Shown in pieces: positions 1-7,671 of a stretch of 64,000 nt of DNA; positions within the stretch are counted from its first letter, which is position 1, and every line of letters starts with the position of its first letter. The DNA is taken from assembly GCF_013204845.1 (NCBI RefSeq), contig NZ_JABMKY010000018.1, positions 1 to 64,000 on the forward strand, given 5' to 3'. The position numbers were made by a program, and so were the translations under genes. The notes under the pieces were generated by a model. The model was not told the origin of the DNA. It worked only from the letters and a program-made list of their open reading frames with translations, and searched no databases. This DNA comes from Paenibacillus qinlingensis. Its GTDB lineage: Bacteria; Bacillota; Bacilli; Paenibacillales; NBRC-103111.

Positions 1-90
1 ATGAACTATTACAATCACGAGCGCATCAAGAAAAAACTAAAAGGCATGAGCCCGGTACAGTACCGAACTCATGCCTCACAGGCTGCATAA
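1..90 (+). CDS. IS3-family transposase OrfB, C-terminal fragment (5' end outside window)
   Basis: Frame 1 reads without a stop from the first base to TAA at 88-90. The tail NYYNHERIKKKLKGMSPVQY is the typical extreme C-terminus of IS150-group OrfB integrases, just after the last catalytic Glu region of the DDE core. The DDE residues themselves would be upstream of the window. Whether the full transposase is intact cannot be seen. The ATG at position 1 is an internal codon, not a start. Confidence 0.75.
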   Translation: MNYYNHERIKKKLKGMSPVQYRTHASQAA

Positions 91-123
91 CATAAATGTC
101 TAACTTTTGGGGGTCAGTTCACA
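1..123 (+). mobile_element. Right end of an IS3-family (IS150-like) insertion sequence
   Basis: The last 30 codons of an IS3-type transposase are followed within about 15 bp by a terminal inverted-repeat-like stretch at 97-121 (TGTCTAACTTTTGGGGGTCA, then GTTCA), which is the usual end of IS150-group elements. The left part lies outside the window. The exact boundary (121 or 123) and any target duplication cannot be fixed from one end. Confidence 0.75.
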
Positions 124-146
124 ACTGGCGGTTTTTTGTGGGCTCA

Positions 147-428
147 TTATGAAGGGTAAGCGTCGGTGCTGATAATAGCCGATAGAAGCTTGCGCATCGA
201 TCGCGTGCCGACTTTATCCATGATTTTCTCGATGTGTACTTTGACTGTTTTCTCACTGATAAAGCAATAATCTGCGATTTCTTTGTTGCTATAACCACGC
301 AAAGCGATCAGGCTAATAATTTCGGCTTCACGCGTTGTAAGGACATGTCGAGATGCAAAATGTGTGATAACAGAAGGTAGTTTGGTAGGAAGAAGATTTC
401 TTACAAGATTCTCTTGAACAGTGGGCAT
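147..428 (-). CDS. Small LuxR-type HTH regulator (GerE-like size)
   Basis: A 93-aa protein made almost only of a LuxR/GerE helix-turn-helix: LTTREAEIISLIALRGYSNK at residues 30-49, then EIADYCFISEKTVKVHIEKI at 50-69 with the recognition helix SEKTVKVHIEKIM. There is no receiver domain, so it resembles stand-alone regulators such as GerE (about 74 aa) rather than a NarL response regulator. The start is supported by GAGGTCG nine bases upstream. It lies right beside the IS3-type end, so the insertion sits just downstream of its stop codon and may have replaced the original 3' flank. Target genes are unknown; a sporulation role is only an analogy to GerE. Confidence 0.75.
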   Translation of the reverse strand: MPTVQENLVRNLLPTKLPSVITHFASRHVLTTREAEIISLIALRGYSNKEIADYCFISEKTVKVHIEKIMDKVGTRSMRKLLSAIISTDAYPS

Positions 429-628
429 GCGTAAACGACCTCAATATCTCAATAAATGTCTAGCGTATCCTTTATTCTAACAGAATTAGCTATCCAATAG
501 CAGGGAAGGGCGTGTCGAATTTCCAAATTTTTATGTAATTTCTGTCGAGTGAATCTTATGAAATACGGATTCCCTGGTTAATTGAAGCCGTCTGTACAAG
601 TGTGGAAAGAGTGGAGACTAGCATCTTT

Positions 629-1264
629 CTAATCCTTGCTTTGAATTACAAGCAAGAGGCCTGAGGATAGGTCGATGAGACCCTCTGGTTCAAGGAGAAT
701 ATTACTGATGCCAAGCGACATCCCAATTTCAAGCGTTGCTTGATGAAGGGGATATTGGAAGCCATGCAACGTAATTCCCTTGACCTCTAGGCTCAATGGG
801 AGAAGGGAAGTATGGGTGTAAGGACCCTTCTTCACGGGAGTGGGTCGATCAATCACCATAATGAGATTATTAGCATCCATAATCGCACAGGGAATGCCGT
901 GCGCGATGCCCTTGCGAAGCAAATGCACATTGGCAAGGGAGTGATCGAACCGTGTGCCTAACGCGCCAACGAGCAGAATTTGGCTTGGCTTTTGATCCAG
1001 CGCCCAATTAAAAGCCATTTCCGTATCCGTCAGATCCTTATAAATCGGATCACAGTCTATGAATTCTTGGCTAGAAGCTCGAATGAGGGCGAGCTCCTCG
1101 GTTGTAACGGAGTCGAAATCTCCCATCGAAATATGAGGGAGATAGCCATTTTGAATGAGAAAGAGAGCCCCACGATCGGAACCAACCAGAATATCATCCG
1201 CGCGAATCTCCTCAATCGCCCAATCGCCAAGTGTGCCGCCTGTAATTATCATTATGCGTGTCAT
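629..1264 (-). CDS. thiN: Thiamine pyrophosphokinase
   Basis: A 211-aa cytosolic enzyme that transfers pyrophosphate from ATP to thiamine to give thiamine diphosphate. Family motifs visible are the N-terminal GG(T)LGDW, SDRGALFL, GDFDSV, DKDLTDTEMAF-like (KDLTDTEMAF) and GALGTRFDHSLANVHLL, in the order found in ThiN proteins. I chose the ATG at 1264 because GGGGG lies about 8 bases upstream and the encoded MTRIMIITGG is the usual N-terminus; the frame stays open 26 codons further upstream, but that extension looks unrelated. In many Firmicutes thiN follows rpe/rsgA; here it stands alone behind the small gene at 1386-1619. Confidence 0.9.
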   Translation of the reverse strand: MTRIMIITGGTLGDWAIEEIRADDILVGSDRGALFLIQNGYLPHISMGDFDSVTTEELALIRASSQEFIDCDPIYKDLTDTEMAFNWALDQKPSQILLVGALGTRFDHSLANVHLLRKGIAHGIPCAIMDANNLIMVIDRPTPVKKGPYTHTSLLPLSLEVKGITLHGFQYPLHQATLEIGMSLGISNILLEPEGLIDLSSGLLLVIQSKD

Positions 1265-1324
1265 ATAAGAATCCCCCGGGGAAAAATTAACCAATGTATT
1301 CCCCTTAGTATAGCACAGAAGAGT

Positions 1325-1358
1325 AAAAAACCGAGAAGCCATAGAGGCCGCTCGGTTT
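1325..1358 (-). terminator. Rho-independent terminator of the small gene at 1386-1619
   Basis: On the minus strand an AAACCGAG arm pairs with CTCGGTTT across a GGCC..GGC inner stem and runs into TTTTTT. It lies between the small gene and thiN, separating the two. Confidence 0.7.
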
Positions 1359-1385
1359 CTTGGCAGGATGCACGCTTAGTGCAGC

Positions 1386-1619
1386 TTAGGTTCTTGCATC
1401 TACACGCTTACGCATGGGGTTAAGTTCAGACTGATCGTGATCAATTTCCGCCTCATCGGCAAAGCCTTGCAGCTCATACGTACTGCGGCCCAGAACCAGA
1501 TCGGCGGGGAACTCATCACCTCGTTTAAGTGTAACCTCTTGCCCAGCTTCATTGGCGTAAATACCATCGGTTTCGACCGTATCGCCAGTCATGGGATCCA
1601 TCGATTTGTTCTTCGACAT
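1386..1619 (-). CDS. Small conserved protein, YjzC-like
   Basis: A 77-aa soluble acidic protein. The central part (GIYANEAGQEVTLKRGDEFP, residues 19-38) follows the G-x-Y...G-x-x-V-x-L-x-x-GD-x-FP pattern of the short YjzC-like family found in bacilli; the C-terminal 35 residues are charged and look disordered. No enzymatic motif is present. Start ATG 1619 has a GGAGG-containing ribosome site just upstream. Function unknown; the family assignment is by pattern only. Confidence 0.6.
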   Translation of the reverse strand: MSKNKSMDPMTGDTVETDGIYANEAGQEVTLKRGDEFPADLVLGRSTYELQGFADEAEIDHDQSELNPMRKRVDART

Positions 1620-1739
1620 TCAACATGCCTCCTTTCCTGTTGCTTATCCTTACCATTTCCAAGGTGGCAGGAAATTATGAGGAGAATCATGTAGAATGAG
1701 AAGGTCATCATAGCTTGTACGCAGAGAGGAATGAAAGAC

Positions 1740-2477
1740 ATGGCTTTATGGGGGACGATCGTGAACGCAGTTGCCATTATTATCGGTGGATTATTAGGCA
1801 TCCTGCTGCCCCGCATCTCAGAAAGTATAAAAAACACAGTTCTGCAGGGCCTAGGGCTCGCAATCACTGTGTTAGGTATTACAATGGCACTCAAATCAGA
1901 TCAAATTGTGCTCGTTATCATGAGCATTGTGATTGGCGGTATTCTTGGAGAGCTCATGCGGATAGAAGCGAATCTGACCAAACTTGGCGACTGGCTGCAG
2001 ACCAAGATAAGCAAGCAACCGGCATCTCATCCAGCAGCGCCAACTAGTATATCGGAAGGCTTCGTCACCTGCACGCTAGTTTATTGCATCGGCGCTATGG
2101 CGATACTAGGCCCTTTGGATGGCGGGCTGCGGCATAATCATGATATTTTATACACCAAGTCATTGCTGGACGGGTTCTTATCCATCATATTCGCATCCAC
2201 CTTGGGGATTGGCGTTGTCTTCTCTGCCGCATCCGTGTTTGTGATGCAAGGAACGATTGCCTTGTTGGCAACCGTGATCGCCATGGCGTTCAGCCAAGCG
2301 TCTCTGGATGCCATGATTGTTCAAATTACCGCAGTAGGCGGAGTTTTGGTCATTGGTGTCGGGATCAATATTTTGCAAATCAGAAAAATCAACGTGGCCA
2401 ACATGTTACCTTCACTGGTCATTGCCGCGGCAGCGGTGCCTCTGCAACAGTTCATAACGGAGTGGCTGCATCGCTAG
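1740..2477 (+). CDS. DUF554 family membrane protein (YdfK/YqgA-like)
   Basis: A 245-aa protein with about seven hydrophobic segments, starting MALWGTIVNAVAIIIGGLLG and containing GGILGELMRIE (near residue 67) and a GPLDGGL loop after FVTCTLVYCIGAMAILGPLDG, all signatures of the DUF554 family of putative transporters. I prefer ATG 1740 over ATG 1731: the AGAGAGGA site ends at 1730, giving a normal 9-base spacing only to 1740. The gene converges with the response regulator, with only two bases between the stop codons. Substrate unknown. Confidence 0.85.
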   Translation: MALWGTIVNAVAIIIGGLLGILLPRISESIKNTVLQGLGLAITVLGITMALKSDQIVLVIMSIVIGGILGELMRIEANLTKLGDWLQTKISKQPASHPAAPTSISEGFVTCTLVYCIGAMAILGPLDGGLRHNHDILYTKSLLDGFLSIIFASTLGIGVVFSAASVFVMQGTIALLATVIAMAFSQASLDAMIVQITAVGGVLVIGVGINILQIRKINVANMLPSLVIAAAAVPLQQFITEWLHR

Positions 2478-2479
2478 AT

Positions 2480-3181
2480 TTACCCAGCGGAGCCGTTAAA
2501 TTTGTAGCCAACGCCGCGTACCGTAATGATGTAGCGGGGCTCAGCTGGATTAAGTTCGATTTTTTTGCGTAAGTTGCTAATATGTACAATGAGTGTGCGC
2601 GGATCGCCCATGCTGTCCAAGCTCCAGATAAGTTCAAAGAGGTGTTCGATTTTATAGACACGGTTAGGCGTCTTGGCCATTAGGGAGAGCAGGTCAAATT
2701 CTTTGGCTGAAAGGGAGATCGTTTGTCCATTCGCTCGTACGATGTGGCTCACGAGATCGATTTCTAAACCAGGGAATTTCACCAATTGGGGATCATCTTG
2801 ATGCTGCTCGCGAATCGAGTTGCGGCGAAGAAGTGCTTTGACCCGGGCTACAAGCTGACTTGGGCTGAATGGCTTCGTCATATAATCATCGCCACCCATG
2901 CTAAGACCAAGAATGATGTCAATATCCTCACTTTTACATGAAATGAATAGGATGGGCGTATTACTCGTTTTGCGGAGCTGACGACACACCTCTATACCAT
3001 CAAGTCCTGGCAGCAAAATATCCAGAATAATAAGATCAGGCTTATGTTCTTTAACAATGCCAAACACATCATGTCCGTTATTGGCACTAATCACTTTGTA
3101 GCCTTCACGCGCCAAGTAGAGTTGAATTAACTGGACAATTTCTGGTTCGTCATCAACGACTAAAATGGTTTCTCCTGCCAT
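2480..3181 (-). CDS. Orphan OmpR/PhoB-family response regulator
   Basis: A 233-aa DNA-binding regulator. Receiver domain: acidic pocket DDE at 10-12, phospho-acceptor D54 in LIILDILLPG, switch Lys in MTKPF. The C-terminal winged helix includes LSAKEFDLLSLMA and the VHISNLRKKIE...TVRGVGYKF recognition region. Start ATG 3181 has GAGGGGGA eight bases upstream. No histidine kinase is adjacent on either side, which is unusual for this family, so the partner must be encoded elsewhere. The recognition helix (DPRTLIVHISNLRKK) keeps the usual length. Confidence 0.88.
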   Translation of the reverse strand: MAGETILVVDDEPEIVQLIQLYLAREGYKVISANNGHDVFGIVKEHKPDLIILDILLPGLDGIEVCRQLRKTSNTPILFISCKSEDIDIILGLSMGGDDYMTKPFSPSQLVARVKALLRRNSIREQHQDDPQLVKFPGLEIDLVSHIVRANGQTISLSAKEFDLLSLMAKTPNRVYKIEHLFELIWSLDSMGDPRTLIVHISNLRKKIELNPAEPRYIITVRGVGYKFNGSAG

Positions 3182-3605
3182 GTTTGAAATCCCCCTCAGT
3201 GATGAAACAACTCCTAAAGTAAGAAGGGTGTTTCCCTCTCTCAAATATTACATATATTACCTACATTATAGAACGATTCTCCTAATAATTTCTATCCATT
3301 TATTGACAATGAGGGGGTTCTCGCATGCAAAATGGACACATTTAGGTAGAAAGTAGGGTTCGGGTCTTCTGAAATGGAGGAAGTCGACAGCAATCGCTAA
3401 TTTTCGACCTTTTGGCGGATTTGTTCCCTAGTCATGGGAATCTGATATTCGGAAAGAACAGGCGAGAAATAAACCGCTACACACGAGTCCCAAACTCTGC
3501 CGTAACGGTTTTTTGTCATATCCCCAGTATTTACTCGTAGCGATTTTGGTAACTTTCTAGGATGATAGAAGGAATCATAACGAATCGAATAGGGGATGAG
3601 ACAAG
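3182..3605. other. Intergenic region between divergent genes
   Basis: 424 bp without a credible gene. It must hold promoters for the response regulator (minus) and the GH18-SLH gene (plus). A TTGACA lies at 3303-3308 but has no good -10 at the right distance. No repeat of the dispersed families described elsewhere was found. Confidence 0.5.
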
Positions 3606-5234
3606 GTGAAATCCAAACGTGGATGGCGAAGGCTTGTTGTGGCCCTAGTCGTTGTCGGTGCGATATGTCAGGTTAGCTTTGTGTACAAACAAGAGGTTTT
3701 CGCAGGGGCTACGGTGGCTCAGGGGAAGTTTAATATGTCCTACTTATTCAGTGGAGCTCCAAGCACGTATACGTCACAAGTCAATAAGAGCGGTGATACC
3801 TTAGACGTGGTCTCGCCGAGTTATTATCATATTAACGAAAATGGCCGTTTAGAGGTGACGGATCTACAAGCGTCCTTCATCACGGAGATGCACAAACAAG
3901 GGAAGAGAGTTGTCCCTTTTCTAAGTAACGATTTCGACAGAATGATTGGTGAAAAAGCGATCGATGAACGCGAAACACTGGTGAAAGAACTCGTTGCAAG
4001 TATCAAAGCCAATCAACTTGATGGCATTCAGTTAGATATTGAAAATGTAGGAGCAGAATACCGAGACAAGTATACCGATTTTGTTAAAAGGCTGCGCGCA
4101 GAGCTGCCGGGTACGATGGAGGTATCTGTTGCTGTCGCCGCGAATCCAACAGGGTCTACGACGAACTGGATTGGTCTGTATGACTATAAAGCATTGGCAG
4201 CGGTCAGTGATTATCTGATGGTCATGACCTATGATGAGAGCTATCCTGGCGATCCTACACCGGGTCCTGTTGCTAGTCTGCCCTTCGTCGAGAAATCCAT
4301 TCAGTATGCATTGTCCCAAGCTCCGGCGAATAAAATCGTGTTGGGCATGCCGTTATATGGCCGCTATTGGAACCAAGATCCTGCATCCGATGGGGCAGGG
4401 ATCGCTGCTAGAAGCGTTCAAAAGCTGGTTGACCAATATCAAGGGACAGTCCGTTATGATACAGCAAGCCAGTCACCCGTTGCTACCTTCACAATTCAAG
4501 CAACGGATGTGCAAGCAACCGTGAACGGTAAAGAATTAGCTGCCGGTACTTACACAGTTTGGTTCGATAATGAGCAATCGATGAAAGCGAAGCTGAAATT
4601 AGTAGGGAAATATCAGTTGAAAGGGACTGGCAGCTGGAGCTTAAATCAAGAGTCTGACGATACTTGGAGTTACTATCAGCTATGGGCCGATGGTTTTTAC
4701 TTCACCGATATGCAAAAGCATTGGGCGCAGGCCGACGTCCTGAGCGCCGCGAACCGCGGCTGGATGGTTGGTACAGCCGCAGACCAGTTCGCGCCCGACG
4801 CGGCGCTCACAAGGGCAGAAGCCGCGACGATTATCGTGCGCGCGCTTGGGTTAGAGAGCGCGGCGTCCACCGTTGCCGCGTTCAAGGATGTGCCTGCGAC
4901 CCACTGGGCGTCGCAGAATATCGGGATCGCGCAGCAGAACGGGCTGATGCAAGGCATCAGCAGTGATCGCTTCGCGCCCGATCAGAGCATGACGCGGGAG
5001 CAGATGAGTGTGCTGCTCTCCCGCGCCTTAAAGCTGACCACGCCAGTGAGCGGCGTGGCAAAGACGTTCACGGACGTGCCAGCGGATAGCTGGTCGGCAG
5101 AGGCCATTGCTGCGATGAGCAGCAGGGGCCTTGTCGACGGCTTCGAAGGCGGCACGTTCCGCCCGCTCGCGTCCTTGACGCGAGCGCAGATGGCTGCGCT
5201 GCTGAGCCGCGCACAGCCGCTGCTCACGCAGTGA
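3606..5234 (+). CDS. Secreted glycoside hydrolase family 18-like enzyme with three SLH domains
   Basis: A 542-aa exported protein. An N-terminal hydrophobic signal (about residues 9-27) precedes a GH18 TIM-barrel (about 40-360) with the catalytic motif DGIQLDIE, proton donor E146, and the barrel strand DYLMVMTYDE. Three S-layer homology repeats follow: DMQKHWAQADVL (about 367), DVPATHWASQNI (about 430) and DVPADSWSAEAI (about 490), each ending in an ALTRAEAA-type motif. The enzyme should be anchored to pyruvylated secondary cell-wall polymer and act on chitin- or peptidoglycan-like glycans, as YaaH/SleL relatives do. GTG 3606 is the start: AGGGG sits 10 bases upstream. The SLH part is visibly much GC-richer than the catalytic part. 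Confidence 0.88.
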   Translation: MKSKRGWRRLVVALVVVGAICQVSFVYKQEVFAGATVAQGKFNMSYLFSGAPSTYTSQVNKSGDTLDVVSPSYYHINENGRLEVTDLQASFITEMHKQGKRVVPFLSNDFDRMIGEKAIDERETLVKELVASIKANQLDGIQLDIENVGAEYRDKYTDFVKRLRAELPGTMEVSVAVAANPTGSTTNWIGLYDYKALAAVSDYLMVMTYDESYPGDPTPGPVASLPFVEKSIQYALSQAPANKIVLGMPLYGRYWNQDPASDGAGIAARSVQKLVDQYQGTVRYDTASQSPVATFTIQATDVQATVNGKELAAGTYTVWFDNEQSMKAKLKLVGKYQLKGTGSWSLNQESDDTWSYYQLWADGFYFTDMQKHWAQADVLSAANRGWMVGTAADQFAPDAALTRAEAATIIVRALGLESAASTVAAFKDVPATHWASQNIGIAQQNGLMQGISSDRFAPDQSMTREQMSVLLSRALKLTTPVSGVAKTFTDVPADSWSAEAIAAMSSRGLVDGFEGGTFRPLASLTRAQMAALLSRAQPLLTQ

Positions 5235-5240
5235 TAGGCA

Positions 5241-5281
5241 AAGGGTCCCAAGCCATGTGTGGCGAGGGACCTTCTTTTTTT
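5241..5281 (+). terminator. Rho-independent terminator after the GH18-SLH gene
   Basis: AAGGGTCCC pairs with GGGACCTT, followed by CTTTTTTT. Confidence 0.85.
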
Positions 5282-5528
5282 GCGATAAGGTGTATTCGTG
5301 GCATGAATGCACTTGCGAAGGAGCTTGCAAAATTGCAAAAAAGCAACTATTTCTGCCTGCGCCCGCCATTTTGGTAGCTTTAGGCGCTAAAGGATGCCTT
5401 TTCGCACGTATTCCTCTTTTTAAGCTGTGTACGCCGAAAATAAGTGTATTATTGCATTTTTGACTTTTGCGCTTACACTTCCCTATGCCTTCTTATCGTC
5501 CGTGTAACACGTAGCGCCATTTCAATCC

Positions 5529-6041
5529 CTACGTTGGTTTAGATTGTTGCTGTTGGGTAACGAAGACCATACGTGGCGGTTTGTTCTCAGTAGTTTCTGT
5601 CGGCTTCGTTGGAATATCACCAAGCGCATCATCGGTCCCTGTATATACGAACGTCTTTTGTCCCTTGGGACCAGGTTTATTGGTTACGAATTGACGGATG
5701 TTTTTGATACGGGTTTCCGACCTCGTTACGCGATTGCTGCCAATTTGAAAAAGAGATGAAGCCGCGACTCCGAGAATGCGTATGTTACGAACCGTAATAT
5801 AACTTCCTAAGTTATCCACACACATTGTGAAAGGTTCGGGAGGCTGAGGGATAGGAAAAGGTCGTTGGTAGAAAGGATAAGCCGCGAAGCTACCCTCGTT
5901 CCCATAATAAATAGGTACTTCACGCTGTACGGCAAAGACTCTGTTCTGCAAGGCTGTATAAACATTATCCCCTGCATGCATCGTACTTGATGAGCCTATG
6001 CTATTGATATAAATATTGCCAACAATCGATAGTCGTGCCAT
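5529..6041 (-). CDS. gerPE: Spore germination protein GerPE
   Basis: A 170-aa protein, last gene of the gerP operon, starting two bases after gerPD stops. It has the family N-terminus (ARLSIVGNIYINSIGSSSTM) and a second GerP-type motif VRNIRILGVAASSLFQIGS near residue 100. GerP proteins are made in the mother cell and help germinants cross the coat. It is longer than B. subtilis GerPE (about 130 aa) because of a Pro-rich middle and a polar KPTETTENKPP..QQQQ tail. No gerPF follows: beyond the stop codon there are about 290 bp up to the terminator of the opposing GH18-SLH gene. Confidence 0.85.
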   Translation of the reverse strand: MARLSIVGNIYINSIGSSSTMHAGDNVYTALQNRVFAVQREVPIYYGNEGSFAAYPFYQRPFPIPQPPEPFTMCVDNLGSYITVRNIRILGVAASSLFQIGSNRVTRSETRIKNIRQFVTNKPGPKGQKTFVYTGTDDALGDIPTKPTETTENKPPRMVFVTQQQQSKPT

Positions 6042-6043
6042 TG

Positions 6044-6226
6044 CTATCCCTCCGAAGGAAGTGGAACGAAAGGGGAGATGATGACCGATTCCGGAGGCGT
6101 GTCAAACATCGAAGATAAGGTGATGACCTCCGTATCCCCAATCAGGAAAACGGATGAACTGGATACCCCAACGATACGGACATCGCCAACGCAGATTTGT
6201 TTGTTTTCTACATGTAAATTAAACAT
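6044..6226 (-). CDS. gerPD: Spore germination protein GerPD
   Basis: A 60-aa protein with the GerPD pattern GDVRIVGVSSSSVFLIGDTE (residues 14-33) followed by an I/L-rich stretch and Pro-rich end (FVPLPSEG). Position between gerPC and gerPE matches the B. subtilis order. The ribosome site is AGGGAGAGAAGGGC-like just upstream of ATG 6226. Role: part of the coat-permeability system with the neighbouring GerP proteins. Confidence 0.88.
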   Translation of the reverse strand: MFNLHVENKQICVGDVRIVGVSSSSVFLIGDTEVITLSSMFDTPPESVIISPFVPLPSEG

Positions 6227-6272
6227 CTTTAGCCCTTCTCTCCCTTAAAATAGTTGATGTAAATGCAGCCAT

Positions 6273-6983
6273 TTATTTGGGCAGACTGGATATGTAAGTC
6301 TCAATCGCGGTAAGGATGTCTTGCTTTGTTTTGTCCATAATGTTATTGGTTACAGCCTCCAACGGTTCTTTGAACCCAACGCCGCGGTATTGATTTACAT
6401 AATGTTGAATGCGCGTATCGAGCTGCTTGCGAATATCATCGATGATCAAATCTTTGTAATCCTCATCGAGTGGATGCTGATATTTATGTTCAAGGTTGTT
6501 AATATCACCCTGTACGCCAAATTGCAGATACTGTTCAATGCCGCTAGCAACATCTGCTTGAATGTCTTTACCTTGCTTTGCAGCTTCTCCGCGCACTGCC
6601 TCTTGACCCGCGCCGATCCCACCACCTGGCCCTGCCCCCTGATATTGACCGCCCTGGTAAAAAGGATTCATATCCATGGGAGCCATGCCGCCACCGTTAC
6701 TTTCTTTGTTCAAGGAATTACCGTTTACACTGAGGTCCTCAATTTGATCTATTGCGCTGGGACTGATTCCGATCGTGAGCGTTCCGTCTAGCTTTTCAAC
6801 TTTAAGCTGATCAAAATTATATTCTATTTTATCAATATGAATGCGCTTCTCGTCCTTCAAGGCTTTCAGATCCGCCTGCAGCTTATTTACGGTTTGCTCT
6901 AATTTATCGATGCGCTGTTTCTGCATGTCGACATAGCTGCAGAGTTGTTGGGCCCATTGCTGCCACGTGATCGCATTATTCAT
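6273..6983 (-). CDS. gerPC: Spore germination protein GerPC
   Basis: A 236-aa protein with an N-terminal coiled coil (about residues 15-48, WAQQLCSYVDMQKQRIDKLE onward), a short beta segment (IHIDKIEYNFDQLKVEKLDG) typical of GerPC, a Gly/Gln-rich linker (about 100-140) and a helical C-terminus. ATG 6983 is chosen because AAGGAGGTG lies nine bases upstream; an in-frame GTG at 6995 falls inside that ribosome site. GerPC is the only large, helical member of the gerP set and is needed for coat permeability in bacilli. Confidence 0.88.
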   Translation of the reverse strand: MNNAITWQQWAQQLCSYVDMQKQRIDKLEQTVNKLQADLKALKDEKRIHIDKIEYNFDQLKVEKLDGTLTIGISPSAIDQIEDLSVNGNSLNKESNGGGMAPMDMNPFYQGGQYQGAGPGGGIGAGQEAVRGEAAKQGKDIQADVASGIEQYLQFGVQGDINNLEHKYQHPLDEDYKDLIIDDIRKQLDTRIQHYVNQYRGVGFKEPLEAVTNNIMDKTKQDILTAIETYISSLPK

Positions 6984-7072
6984 TCGAGAATGCACCTCCT
7001 TCCGGATGACTCCGATAGTTCAAGGACTGCCTGGCTAATCTTGAAGCGCAGCAAATAAAGTTTAGTTAAGCA

Positions 7073-7282
7073 TTATGTCGGTGCTGGCAAAGGAACAAGG
7101 GCTACAGGGTTAACCTCACTTGTTCCAAGCTCAGGGGCAGGCTCTACGAAGCCGCCTGTATTGTATAGATTAGACAAGGAACGAATCGAACCTGCTGTGC
7201 CAATTTGGAGGACCGAAGAGTTGGCGACAGAGTTTACTTTTAGCTGCTGAATCATAATGGTTTGATGGATGGTCCAGTTCAT
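7073..7282 (-). CDS. gerPB: Spore germination protein GerPB
   Basis: A 69-aa protein with the family signature INQTI-like start (MNWTIHQTIMIQQLKVNSVA), then SSVLQIGTAGSIRSLSNLYN at residues 22-41 and a TGGFVEPAP motif. This is nearly diagnostic of GerPB. GAGGTG precedes ATG 7282. Second gene of the operon. Confidence 0.93.
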   Translation of the reverse strand: MNWTIHQTIMIQQLKVNSVANSSVLQIGTAGSIRSLSNLYNTGGFVEPAPELGTSEVNPVALVPLPAPT

Positions 7283-7317
7283 AGGCCGTGGAACACCTCG
7301 CTCTAGGCTGACAATTG

Positions 7318-7542
7318 TCAGAGGATATTGCCGCTCGCATTCGCATCAATAAAGTCAGAATCATTGGTGACTGTCGTACTGTACGTATTATAAACACGTG
7401 GGAAATCCCCGGTGTTAAATGAACCGGCTCCGGCAAAAGTCTTGGAGGAGCTAGTAGGTGAAATAATAAAGGAATCGCCGAAATGAACGACAGAGCTGGA
7501 GCCGACACTAATAATTTTCACATTCCCGACGATAGCTGGCAT
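7318..7542 (-). CDS. gerPA: Spore germination protein GerPA (GerPA/GerPF type)
   Basis: A 74-aa protein beginning MPAIVGNVKIISVGSSSVVH, then FGDSFIISPTSSSKTFAGAG and a SFNTGDF motif. GerPA and GerPF are homologous and share this pattern; first position in the operon favours GerPA. Since no separate gerPF is present, this one may serve both roles. AAGGGGGAT precedes ATG 7542 by about eight bases. A sigma-K-type promoter lies at 7574-7599. Confidence 0.88.
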   Translation of the reverse strand: MPAIVGNVKIISVGSSSVVHFGDSFIISPTSSSKTFAGAGSFNTGDFPRVYNTYSTTVTNDSDFIDANASGNIL

Positions 7543-7573
7543 AATCCGATCCCCCTTGCGTTATCACACCTAC

Positions 7574-7599
7574 AGTATATGAGGTATCCGCCTAGAGGT
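7574..7599 (-). promoter_or_regulatory. Sigma-K-type promoter of the gerP operon
   Basis: On the minus strand a -35 AC (7598-7599), a 16-bp spacer and a -10 CATATACT (7574-7581) match the sigma-K pattern AC-N16/17-CATAnnnTA, as expected for mother-cell gerP expression. Confidence 0.6.
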
Positions 7600-7623
7600 G
7601 CTCTGAATTTTCGGGAGGGTGTC

Positions 7624-7648
7624 ACATCGGGACGTAGGCACATATACT
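7624..7648 (+). promoter_or_regulatory. Candidate sigma-K promoter of the GerT-like gene
   Basis: AC at 7624-7625, 15-bp spacer, CATATACT at 7641-7648. The same -10 octamer is used by the divergent gerP promoter. The spacer is one base short of the gerP one. Confidence 0.5.
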
Positions 7649-7671
7649 GTTAGCAAAATGAGGTGATAGGC

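Noticed and set aside
980..1423. 147-aa plus-strand frame antisense to thiN
   Set aside because: It overlaps thiN and its neighbour's terminator, with no family pattern.
5284..5528. Possible further four-box element
   Set aside because: A few inverted half-sites exist (for example AAGTGTA/TACACTT), but the boxes do not fit 8+5+8 or the 51/62/51 spacing.
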